A DNA stretch of 64,000 nucleotides from Isoetes taiwanensis (lineage: Eukaryota; Streptophyta; Lycopodiopsida; Isoetales; Isoetaceae), in contig JAJEKV010000001.1 of NCBI GenBank assembly GCA_021234155.1, positions 30,270,177 through 30,334,176 of the forward strand, in the 5' to 3' direction. A model generated the notes under the pieces. It was given only the letters and a program-made list of their open reading frames with translations. It was not told the origin of the DNA and searched no databases. Positions 12,387 through 21,689 of the stretch are shown here, piece by piece. The position numbers and the translations under genes are program-made. Every line of letters begins with the position of its first letter. Positions within the stretch are counted from its first letter, which is position 1.

Positions 12387-13545
12387 CTCCACAAGATTTG
12401 GTTAATGAACTGCAAGGTTTTTCTATACATGCAGGAGAAAGTGTGAATCAGTACAAGGAAAGGTTTAGTACATTCATGAGCAGATGTCAAAAAGCACAAG
12501 TCACCATCCCAACTCTGTTTTTAGTTACTGCCTTTATTAATGGTCTGCAAAGAAGACCAGATATCCAAAGAAAGTTGCTCAAAATCCAAGCTGCTGAAGG
12601 GTTTGATTCCATTTACAAAGTCTTTGCCAAAACCATCGATCTAACCCGGATGCTCTCTACTTTTGCACGATAAGCACTATGCTCCTCATCATACTCCTCG
12701 ACCCGTTTTACCCCGATGCTCTTGATGCACATTATGATCATCATCCTTCTATTCCGGTTTATGCCATACAAAAGAAAAAAGAAATCCAAAGAGGAGGAAG
12801 CCAATTCTCAAGTTTGCAGAGGTCAAGTCGGACCTATCCAAGGTTCTTGAAGCCTTAGCGAAATAACCAAACAATTGGTTGAACTCAAGGCTGCAAGAAC
12901 AGTAAAACTTACCCTGAATGTATTCATTGCAATAGGAATTCTCACCCATCAGAAATATGCTATTGGCAAGTGTGCCCCAAATGTAATAGGAAAGGCCACT
13001 TTGGAAAGGAATGTCCTGTTTGTTCTTTTTGTAAAGAGGTTGGCCATACCGATGCTAGGTGTCTTTGTTAAGGAATATTTTGCTAAGCAGAAAAAGAGAA
13101 GAGACCGAGTCCAAACCCCCTGTGAGATTTCTTTGAACCAAGCACCTCTATAAGATTTATTCAAGCTCTGAAGTTCCTAAATCTGAAGAAGTTATGGTGG
13201 TGCAAACTAGAAGTATGAATGAAGCTCAAGTACATCTTTGAACCAAGTAGGCATTCTCTTTGCCGGGCCCTGTACCACCTGTAGTGGAATCACTGCTCAA
13301 ACCATAGCTCCACCCCTCTCCAAAAAATATGGTAAGAAAGATCAAGACTTTGATGAGGTAGATGTTTTGCTTAAAAATTCTAAGGTGAGTGTGGATCTTT
13401 TTTACTTTATTAAAGATTGCACCTAGTTATAGAAAAAGGGTACTTCAACAAACTAATGGTGAGGTATTAAATGCTTGTGTGATTTTCTCGATGCCATCGA
13501 CCTTATTCTAGCACAAAGCATGAAGAAGACCCCCGGAGCATTCAC
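12387..13545 (+). pseudogene. gag: E2 gag, 5'-truncated and frameshifted (family B)
   Basis: Starts inside Gag, immediately after the E1 3' LTR, at the codons for QDLVNELQGFSIHAGES. The Gag core (VNQYKERFSTFMSRC, RRPDIQRKLLKIQAAEGF) is readable to 12670 and is followed by several frame changes. The three zinc-knuckle region (about 12890-13080) is recognisable but scattered over frames. The N-terminal ~110 residues, PBS and 5' LTR of E2 are not in the window. Near-identity with E5/E6/E8 Gag fixes the family. Confidence 0.85.
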
Positions 13546-14481
13546 ATGTTCACCGCTTTAGGAGGGTATACTTTCTCTAATGTGTTACTTGATGGGGGTT
13601 CCCCTCTAAATATCATGCCATATCATATTATGAAGAAATGTGGTTTTGAGGTGGATAAGAAAGCTTCTATGTTATTAAAATCTTTTTATAATGCTAAGAT
13701 TTCTCCTATTGGTGTGGTGACTAAAGTGCCTGTTAACACAGAAGGCATAACTATAGCTGCTAACTTTATTGTGGTGGCTTTTGAAGATATAGGAGATGAA
13801 TCTGATATCTATGACTTACTTTTAGGAAGGAGATGGTTAGCCACTGTGGATGCCAGGCCAGTCTGGTCTCAAGGGAGATGTACCATCTCCAATGGCTCTC
13901 AGACTGCTACAATTTATAACCAAGAAGGCTCCTATGACTCCAAGGAAGAGGTACATTTTATTAAAGAAATGCTAATTGAAGAACCTTTGGGATCTTACAG
14001 GGTAAAAAATATAAGACCAAGAAAATATGAGATGGTTCCTCTTATTATGGAAAGTGCACCTCTCAGCATACAAGGACCAACAGGGTTCTTATGGTTTGAT
14101 GGAGGTATCTCTAAAAAATTAAATGTTGCATCATCTGCTGCTATTTTGAAAGACTCTTCTCACAAACTTTTAGCTAAAGTAGGAAGGATCTTTCCTCAAG
14201 TCACTTCTAATGTGGCAGAATATAAAGCTTTGATTGCAGGTCTCCAGGAAGCTAAATCTATGAATATTGCCAATATTCACATTTATGGTGATTCACAATT
14301 AATCTGCAGACAAGTTTTAGGAGACTATCAAACGAAAAATGCAGATATGGAGCTCTTGAAGAATCAAGCAATGGGAGTGCTCTCGAGTTTTGCTTCATGG
14401 GAAATCACTCATATCCCCAGAGAACAGAATTTTGAAGCTGATGCTTTTGTAGGGGGAGACTCTCATGTCACATTTAACTGA
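13546..14481 (+). CDS. pol: E2 Pol part 1: protease and aRNH (family B)
   Basis: A long open frame of 311 codons. The ATG at 13546 is simply the first in frame; the natural product is a Gag-Pol polyprotein. The aspartic protease lies at about residues 15-115, with catalytic DGGSPLN near residue 26 and YDLLLGRRWL near 90. An RNase H follows at about residues 180-305, with all four acidic positions: D in WFDGG, E in AEYKAL, D in YGDSQL and D in EADA. This RNase H resembles the extra (archaeal-type) RNase H of Tat/Ogre elements, yet lies before the RT. A one-base insertion near 14450 (run of G) shifts the frame, so this ORF ends at 14481 while RT continues in another frame. Confidence 0.85.
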   Translation: MFTALGGYTFSNVLLDGGSPLNIMPYHIMKKCGFEVDKKASMLLKSFYNAKISPIGVVTKVPVNTEGITIAANFIVVAFEDIGDESDIYDLLLGRRWLATVDARPVWSQGRCTISNGSQTATIYNQEGSYDSKEEVHFIKEMLIEEPLGSYRVKNIRPRKYEMVPLIMESAPLSIQGPTGFLWFDGGISKKLNVASSAAILKDSSHKLLAKVGRIFPQVTSNVAEYKALIAGLQEAKSMNIANIHIYGDSQLICRQVLGDYQTKNADMELLKNQAMGVLSSFASWEITHIPREQNFEADAFVGGDSHVTFN

Positions 14482-17260
14482 GGGAGCTATTCCTGAAGAT
14501 GATCTTGATGACAATGAGGTAAAAGCACTCTGTCCTATTTTGACCATTGATGCATCAGAAAAAAAGGAGACTGAAGAGATTGTAATCACTAAGAATGGTA
14601 AGACTCGAACCTTGTTTGTTGGGGATTTGATTGAATATCAAAACAAAGAGAACATACAAGTGTTTTTTGAAGAAAGGAAAGATGTATTTGCTTGGGATTA
14701 TTCAGAGCTATCAGGTATCAAAACTGATGTATGTCAATTTGAAATTAAGATTAAAGAAGGTTGTAAACCTGTTTTTCAAAGATTAAGAAGGATTAATGCT
14801 TCACTAATGGGACTAATTAAAGATGAATTGGATAAGATGTTGGATGCAGGTGTTATTATTGAAATTATTAATCCAGAATGGGTATCTTGTATTGTTCCTG
14901 TGGAGAAGAAAAGTGGTGCTTTAAGAATTTGCATTGACTATCGAGACCTCAACAAAGCTACCATCAAAGATTGTTACCCTTTGCCCTTTTTAGAAGAGAT
15001 CTTATATGCTGTAGCAGGTAAAGAGGTGTACTCATTTTTAGATGGCTTCTCAGGATTCAATCAGATTAGTATTAAAGAAGAAGACCAACCCAAGACCTCT
15101 TTTATTACCCCTTGGGGAACTTATGCAATGAAAAGAATGCCTTTTGGACTAATGAATGCACCTGCTACTTTCCAGAGAGCCATGGATGTTATTTTTAGGC
15201 CTATGTCTCCTCAAGAATTCAGAGTTTATTTGGATGACCTTTGTTTAGAATCTCACCCTACTAATCATTTGGAATTGTTGGCAAAAATATGTTCTTTGTG
15301 TAGGGAATCTGGAGTCAACCTTAATCCAAAGAAATGTATTTTTTTTGCATCCAAAGGACAACTTTTGGGACACAAGGTATCCAACAATGGTATACAGGTG
15401 GCACAAGAAAAGGTTGAAGCTCTCAAAAAACTGGTGCCCCCCAAAAACTTGAAGCAGGTCAAAAGTTTTATTGGCATGACTAGTTTTCTTAGGATGTATA
15501 TTCCTAATTTTGCTCACATTATAAGTCCTATTTCTAAGCTGACAAGAATAGGCAGGATTTCCAAATCTGAGAGCAAGTATGTTCCTGTCACATGGTCATC
15601 AGATTGCCAAGAGTCTTTTGAGTTGCTTATAAAGTCCATTTGTGAAGCAACTCTCCTAAAAAAACCAGATTTGTCCAAGCCATTTGAGGTCTACATTACT
15701 ATTACTAAAAAGGCCATAGGCTTAGCTATTATGCAGGACAAGCACACCATAGCTTTTGCCAGCAAACAGTGGAGTTCAACTGAAGAAAAATACACCAGAA
15801 TGGAGAAGAGTGCTGCTACTCTCATGTTTCTCATTGACAGACAAGGTCATTTATTATTGAAGAGTTCAGTTCAAGTTTATATGAAGCAAAATCCAACAGG
15901 TTTGTTATTTGGTAAGGCTACCTCTAAACCAAAAATTCAAAGGTGGGCTTGCAAGTTACAAACCTTTGATATTTCTATAAAAGAGTTACATCAAGTGAAG
16001 AGTCCCAGTCTTTATTTACCTTATATTTTCTTTGACCATGAGGATGTAGTAGAAGTTGTTGATTTTGTGGATGCCTTAGCTTATTTACAGGCAGATGATG
16101 ATGAGCAGGGCCAACAGGATTGGCAGCTACCTATAAAGAATTTTCTACAATTCAAGGAGATGCCCTCAGGATTGACCTCGAGCCAGCAAAGGAGGTTTAA
16201 AGAAAAGTGCAGGCAGTTCAAAATGATTAATGATGTTTTATGTAAAGTCAACAGGGATGGACTATTATTGAGGTGTGTCAATGAAGAAGAATCTGCCTTG
16301 ATCATTAGAGAAATGCATGAAGGAGTATGTGGAGGCCATTTTGCTGGAGATACTACTGCCAAGAAAATTCTCAGGTCAGGTTACTATTGGCCTACAATAT
16401 TTAAAGATTGTTATACTGCTATAAAATCTTGCCACAAGTGCCAAATATTTGGCAAAAGGATCCTTCTCCCAGCTGCACTAAACCCCATAATTTCTCCAGG
16501 ACCTTTTCAAATTTGGGGATTAGATTATATTGGTCCTATTAACCCCTCTTCTGCAGGGCAACATCAACACATTATTGTAGCTACAGATTATTTTACCAAA
16601 TGGGCAGAGGCAATTCCTTTGAGACAGGCTAATGCCCTTACAACAGCAAAGTTCTTACATGAGTATATTTGTGCACGGTTTGGTATTCCTCTACAATTAC
16701 ATTCTGATAGAGGTACTCCTTTTGTGAATGAAGTTATTGCTAATTTATTGACCATTCTTAAAGTCAAACATACCAAGAGTTCCTCCTACTATCCCCAGGG
16801 TAATGGTCAAGCAGAAGCTACTAATAAAGTTTTGAAGGGCATTTTGCAGAAAACAGTGGATGATAATCAAAAGGATTGGCATGTTAAACTAGTGGATGCC
16901 CTATGGGCTTATAGAGTCACCATCAAAGCAGCAACCACTCATACCCCTTTTAACTTAGTTTATGGCATTGAAGTTGTGCTTCCAGTAGAGCTTGAGCTTC
17001 CATCTCTGAGGTTAGCTCATAAGTTGTGTTTGCCTTTTGAGTATGCCTTGCAGGAAAGACTGGATACCCTTTTGCATTTAGAAGAATATAGAATGGAAGC
17101 TGAGAATGCTAATTTGCTTAAAAAAGCCAAGGATTTGGCTGCTTTCAAAGCTGCTCATCAAATACAAGGGACCTTCAAGACTGGAGAATTAGTTCTGAAA
17201 TGGAATAAATCAAGGGAAGATTCAGCTAGTAAGTTTGAAAATCTTTGGGAGGGCCCCTAT
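14465..17260 (+). CDS. pol: E2 Pol part 2: reverse transcriptase, degenerate gRNH and integrase (cut by E3)
   Basis: 932 codons stay open until E3 interrupts at 17260; the frame then runs by chance into the E3 LTR up to 17479. RT: LRICIDYRDLNKA near residue 155, FLDGFSG near 193 and YLDD near 254 supply the three catalytic aspartates. gRNH about residues 400-510 lacks the first Asp (YITITKKA) and the TD motif. Integrase has an HHCC zinc finger at about 615-662 (HEGVCGGHF to CHKCQ), then a D,D,E core in LDYIGP (about 686), HSDRG (about 747) and GQAEATN (about 781), then a GPY-type C-terminus cut after WEGPY. The remainder lies at 28343-28483. Only one frameshift separates it from part 1. Confidence 0.9.
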
Positions 17261-19769
17261 TGCTGCCATGCCATGGCAGCATGGAAGAGCCAAGCACATA
17301 TTGGCACTAATCTTCTCAGTTTGATTTGTTTTGCAAGACAGCAAGGAAATGCTTCATTGGCATACACCAAAAGTTTGAAGAGCAAAGGAAGGGCAATTGA
17401 CTCAAGTCACTCAAGAGATACAAAAGGTCAAACAAGCAAAGGAAGAAGTGAAAAGGATGGGAGAAGGAAGACCCCTTGAAGAATTTTTCCATGGTATGTG
17501 GCTATTTGTGATCTTGGCATCTTTGGCATTTAAATCCCTTCCCCATTTATTCCATCATCCTAAACACCATTGAACCTTGACTCCATGCTCATATACCTAC
17601 CAAAGTCAAACTTGACTTTGAAAATTCTTTCTAGTCAAAATAAACCTTCATGAGATACCCACTTGCTCCATCATCTCCTAGCTCAAAAATGACTTGACTT
17701 GGTCAAAAAAAATTCGCTCAAAAGTCAATACCCCATGCAACTTGACCAAAGTTAAAAGAAGGTTGCAAAAATCCCAAGGAGGGTGTTCAAAATTCAAGTG
17801 TGCCCTAGAAAGTGCTTAGAGTTGCTTCATAAAGAGGAATTCTTTCCCAAATGGGCATTAGATGTACCAAGTCACTTGACACCTCACCCTATGTGCCCAG
17901 TCATCACATCCATCATCATTTGAGCCTTCTCGTGTCAAATTCTCATTTGCAAATCAAAATCCACATCAAAATATCATTGTTGCCACATCACCATTGACAC
18001 CTCATCACTCCACACGTGTCATACACATCATCTCCACATTACTCAAATTCTTTGACTAGAAGGAATTTTCAAACTCAAGTTGGCTAACACGTCATCATTT
18101 CCATTGGCCACATCACACTACCTAGCCTTGTCACCTTCTCCAAATGCCACATCATCCACTCCTTAGCTTTTTTTGCCAAATTCAAAAAGCTCCATTGTGA
18201 AAAGAAATTCCAGAATCTTGTAGGGTACAAAAAAAGATTCCCCTAGGAAAAAAAGAATTTTGAAAAAAGCTTCGTTTTGGGCATTGTATGTGCTTCCTAG
18301 GGAATCGTGCCATAGGGTTTAGGGGGTTGCAAAAATTTTCCTATCTACCCCCAGACCTAATTTCTCTTTCCAGCCAATCTCCCCATGCCGCGTGGAGCAT
18401 CCGGGCGTGTGGGGCGGTGGAGGTACCGGATCCCACGTGGACACTGCACGCAATAATCAGAAATATTGAATTTTCTTGTCCTTATATACCTTGGCCGCCA
18501 AAACTGTTTAAGCCTGTGGGATATTTCGTCTGGACCCGTATGAACCCTAAATTGGGAAAACGCCAAGATCCGGTTAATTTGGCCCAACAAACCAATGAAT
18601 CATGACCCAAACTGGCCGAATCACCTTGTTTAATGCCAAGAATGATAATTGTGAGCTAAAAGACAGAGGATTGAAGGGGAATAATCACGATCTCAATGGA
18701 ACAGAGCATTTACAAAAGGGGGTTTTTTGGCACAGAAGATTTTCGAGGGCTTTGAGGCAAAGAAGCGATTTTCTGCTTTGAAGAAGGACCGGCTTGATGA
18801 TCCTGAGCTTGATTCTGACCTCCAATGTTTACCTATGATCTAGATTATTGACCAAATTTTCTGGATTTGCTGAATGTGTACCTATTTTGATCATGTACCC
18901 AAGACCACGAGCTTGGGATATTACTTTGTATCTTTTGAGTGTTTGATGAAATTGAAAATCCGACCTTTGTAGCAATCTGTGTGAGTTGCATTGAAATTCT
19001 TTCACAAAAGCAAGCAATTGTCGAAGGCTAGGCGTCCTGTGCCCGAACAGACTGTTAGACCCGTGTGATCTGCCTTAGTAGCAACTCTTTTAGAGAATAC
19101 AAAAGCCTAATTCCTGTCAAAGCAAAATTACAACACCAATTCAGGCTAACATTTTCACATCCAATGATATTGCACAACAGGCATGGGGCATAGGAGAGCA
19201 ATTTTTTGAGCATCAATATTGCCAAACTAATTATGTTGAACGAGGCAATGCTAGACACGCTTGCAATCCCTCATTAGAAAATATTTTCTGTCAAGATTAT
19301 TCATTTCTCATAGTCTGAGGCAAAGAATTGTCTAAAAGAAAAAATAGGCTCCTTTTTGTCAAAAAGGAAGCTTGGCCCCTGTTGTGCAGACAAAACTGAG
19401 CAAAATAGAGTTGGTAGCTCAAACAAATTCCTTGCCAATATCGAAGTTTCAAATTTTAGCTCCGCGGGGATATTGACCAAAAATTGACTAGGTCAGTGAT
19501 CTGATTTAGGCCTATCTAGCCTATTCAGACCTCGCTGAGTTTTTGCAGTCTGTTAGTATCAAGTGTTAGGCATCTTGAGCAGAGATATCCATATCCATAG
19601 CTTGACAAAGCATCTTCTGCAGGGTATTTGGTGAAACAGACTTTTTTGCCTTCAGGGAAACATACTCATTGTGAACTTTTCCACACTTTTTCTGGAATCT
19701 TTGCACTCAGAGTGGTTGCCTCAAGCAACCTGGAGGTTCTAAACCACTGAAGTTGAAGGTTTTGCCAGG
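17261..19769 (+). repeat. E3 5' LTR (family A)
   Basis: Starts TGCTGCCATG with the inverted arm CATGGCAGCA (17261-17281). G-box CCACGTGG lies at 18433-18440 and TATATA at 18483-18488. The U5 hairpin GGTTGC/GCAACC (19714-19730) is followed directly by TGGAGGTTCTA (19731-19741), a copy of the first 11 nt of the PBS. The LTR stops at GCCAGG, 13 nt short of the end seen in the 3' LTR. Confidence 0.9.
18433..18488 (+). promoter_or_regulatory. Putative LTR promoter of E3 (G-box and TATA)
   Basis: CCACGTGG is followed 42 bp later by TATATA. The same pair is at 26987-26994 and 27037-27042 in the 3' LTR. Transcription would be expected to start about 30 bp after the TATA, defining the U3/R boundary. 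Confidence 0.5.
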
Positions 19770-19781
19770 TTCTACCGAGAT
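19768..19781 (+). promoter_or_regulatory. Truncated PBS of E3
   Basis: GGTTCTACCGAGAT remains of the tRNA-Gln PBS. The LTR end (AACACCTTCAACA), the 3-nt spacer and the first PBS bases are absent, probably through a deletion between short AGG repeats. CTTCCTGG follows 5-12 nt later. Confidence 0.65.
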
Positions 19782-19803
19782 CATCTTCCTGGAATCTGGA
19801 CTC

Positions 19804-19935
19804 ATGGCACCCAGAAGAACTAATGAGACATCTGAGCCCTCTTTGAAGCCGCGGGATAATCATGAAGCCTCTTTGCGACACCTACTGTCACTATACAAGC
19901 AACTGCAGGCATGCCTTATCAATACTTTGAGCTAA
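19804..19935 (+). CDS. Short leader frame at the start of E3 gag
   Basis: ATG at 19804 opens MAPRRTNETSEP..., 43 codons, overlapping the gag frame at 19911 by 25 nt in another phase. Families A and B both have MAP... a few tens of bases after the PBS, so this is probably the true Gag N-terminus separated from the rest by a frameshift near the CTGCAG at 19900. A genuine upstream ORF is the alternative. Confidence 0.4.
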   Translation: MAPRRTNETSEPSLKPRDNHEASLRHLLSLYKQLQACLINTLS

Positions 19936-21689
19936 ATGTGCCTACTACAGTCCCTGTCTTTGATTCGAGCATGAATGCCAACAATTTCCTCAAGACTTTT
20001 GAAGAATACTATCAAGAGTATGGTCACAAAAAGGGCTGTAAGTTCTCTGAATTTAAAAAATGTTTCAAGAATGATGAGGTCAGGGCTTGGTTAGAGTATG
20101 TTGTAAGTTTAGGCACCAACTCTTGGGAAGAACTGGTAAAAAAGTTTTTAGCAAGGTTTGGAAGAGTCTTGGACCCTCAAGATTTAATATTTGAGTTGCA
20201 AACTTTTCGCATCAAACATGGTGAGAGTGTGCACCAGTATGTTGAAAGATTCAATCACTATCTTGTCAAATGCCAGATCAATCATGTTCCTAACCATACC
20301 TTGCATCTAGTGGCTTCTTTTATCATGGGATTAAGCAGCAGACCAAGAATACACAGAAAGCTTTTGAAGATCCAAAAACAGGAGGGATTTGATACAATAC
20401 ACAAGGCTTTCACCAAGGCTACTGAAATTGCAGATATGATATCATACTTACCAGATGACACACACTCACCAAGTGATCCTTTTTTTCCAGATTATGAGCA
20501 AGAGTACATGGGAACAGCACCTGTACCTGTCTATGCTGTCCAAAAAGAAAAGAAAAAGGTTAAGTTGGAAGATGATGAGGCTCCTGCAGCAGATGTAAGA
20601 GCAGAGATTACCAAAGTATCTGAGGCACTGGTTGAGGTAACTAAACAACTGCAAGAGCTGAAAAGCTCAAAATTTGAGAAGAAAACTTATCCTCCATGTG
20701 TGCATTGCTTTAGAGACACTCATTCTTCTGATTATTGCTGGTATAGGCTGTGCACTAAGTGTGGAAAAAGAGGTCACTTTGGTAAAGAATGCCCTGTGTG
20801 TGAATTTTGTAAGGCTGTAGGACATTATGAGGATAGGTGCAGTGTCAAAGAATATTTTGCCAGACAAGAAAAATCTAAAATTAATGAGCCAAGTGCATCT
20901 ATAAGGTTTGTGCAGGAAATTGAAGAACAAGAGGAGATAATGGCTGTCCACACCAGAAGGATGAATAATGCCAAAGAGAAAGAATCAACACATGAGGAAG
21001 CTGACATCTTGAAACATAGGGATGCTGAGCAAGCAGTGGCTGTGCCTCCTCCTCCTGCTCAGAAATTTGTCAAGAAAGAAAAAGAGTGTGAAGACTTTGA
21101 ATATTTGTTGAAGAATTCGAAAATCTGTGTAGATTTGCTGACCTTGCACAAGATAGCCCCTTCTTACAGAAAAAAGGTGCTCAATCTTACTAAAGAAGAT
21201 GAATTTGCCCTAACAAACCATATTGAGGAGCACATGCTCACTCAGGATGATCATGATCCTGGAGCTTTCACTTGCGTTGCCAAAATGGAAGGAAAAATCT
21301 TAACCAAGGTTCTGTTAGATGGAGGATCACCCTTGAATGTAATGCCACACCATGTCATGAGGCTATGTGGTCTAGAAATAGACAAGAAAGCTCCAATGAT
21401 CTTGAAATCTTTCTCTAACTCTAAAATCAATCCAGTGGGAATAGTTAGCAACGTGCCTATTGATGTTGAAGGAAAAATGGTTGCAGCTAACTTTGTTGTG
21501 GTTGCTTTTGAAGGAATAGGGGACAAATCAGATATATATGACTTACTTTTGGGCAGAAAATGGCTTTCTACAGTAGATGCTAGGCCTGTGTGGTCAAGAG
21601 GAGAATGTACTATCTCAAATGGCAAGAAAAAGGTAACATTGTACAATAAGTTAGGAGAGTTTGAAAGAATGAATTTCATTGAAGAATAA
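19911..21689 (+). CDS. gag-pol: E3 Gag-protease (family A)
   Basis: 592 codons from an in-frame ATG (MPYQYFELNV). Gag core lies at about residues 20-160 (KKGCKFSEFKKCF, ELVKKFLARFGR). Three consecutive CX2CX4HX4C knuckles begin near residues 263 (CVHCFRDTHSSDYC), 281 (CTKCGKRGHFGKEC) and 297 (CEFCKAVGHYEDRC). The protease active site DGGSPLN is at residue 470, with YDLLLGRKWL downstream. Gag forms the virus-like particle, the knuckles bind RNA, and the protease cuts the polyprotein. The frame ends at a TAA (21687-21689) where E1 reads GAA, so this is a nonsense change in a polyprotein that should continue into aRNH. No frameshift site between Gag and Pol is needed in this family. Confidence 0.9.
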   Translation: MPYQYFELNVPTTVPVFDSSMNANNFLKTFEEYYQEYGHKKGCKFSEFKKCFKNDEVRAWLEYVVSLGTNSWEELVKKFLARFGRVLDPQDLIFELQTFRIKHGESVHQYVERFNHYLVKCQINHVPNHTLHLVASFIMGLSSRPRIHRKLLKIQKQEGFDTIHKAFTKATEIADMISYLPDDTHSPSDPFFPDYEQEYMGTAPVPVYAVQKEKKKVKLEDDEAPAADVRAEITKVSEALVEVTKQLQELKSSKFEKKTYPPCVHCFRDTHSSDYCWYRLCTKCGKRGHFGKECPVCEFCKAVGHYEDRCSVKEYFARQEKSKINEPSASIRFVQEIEEQEEIMAVHTRRMNNAKEKESTHEEADILKHRDAEQAVAVPPPPAQKFVKKEKECEDFEYLLKNSKICVDLLTLHKIAPSYRKKVLNLTKEDEFALTNHIEEHMLTQDDHDPGAFTCVAKMEGKILTKVLLDGGSPLNVMPHHVMRLCGLEIDKKAPMILKSFSNSKINPVGIVSNVPIDVEGKMVAANFVVVAFEGIGDKSDIYDLLLGRKWLSTVDARPVWSRGECTISNGKKKVTLYNKLGEFERMNFIEE

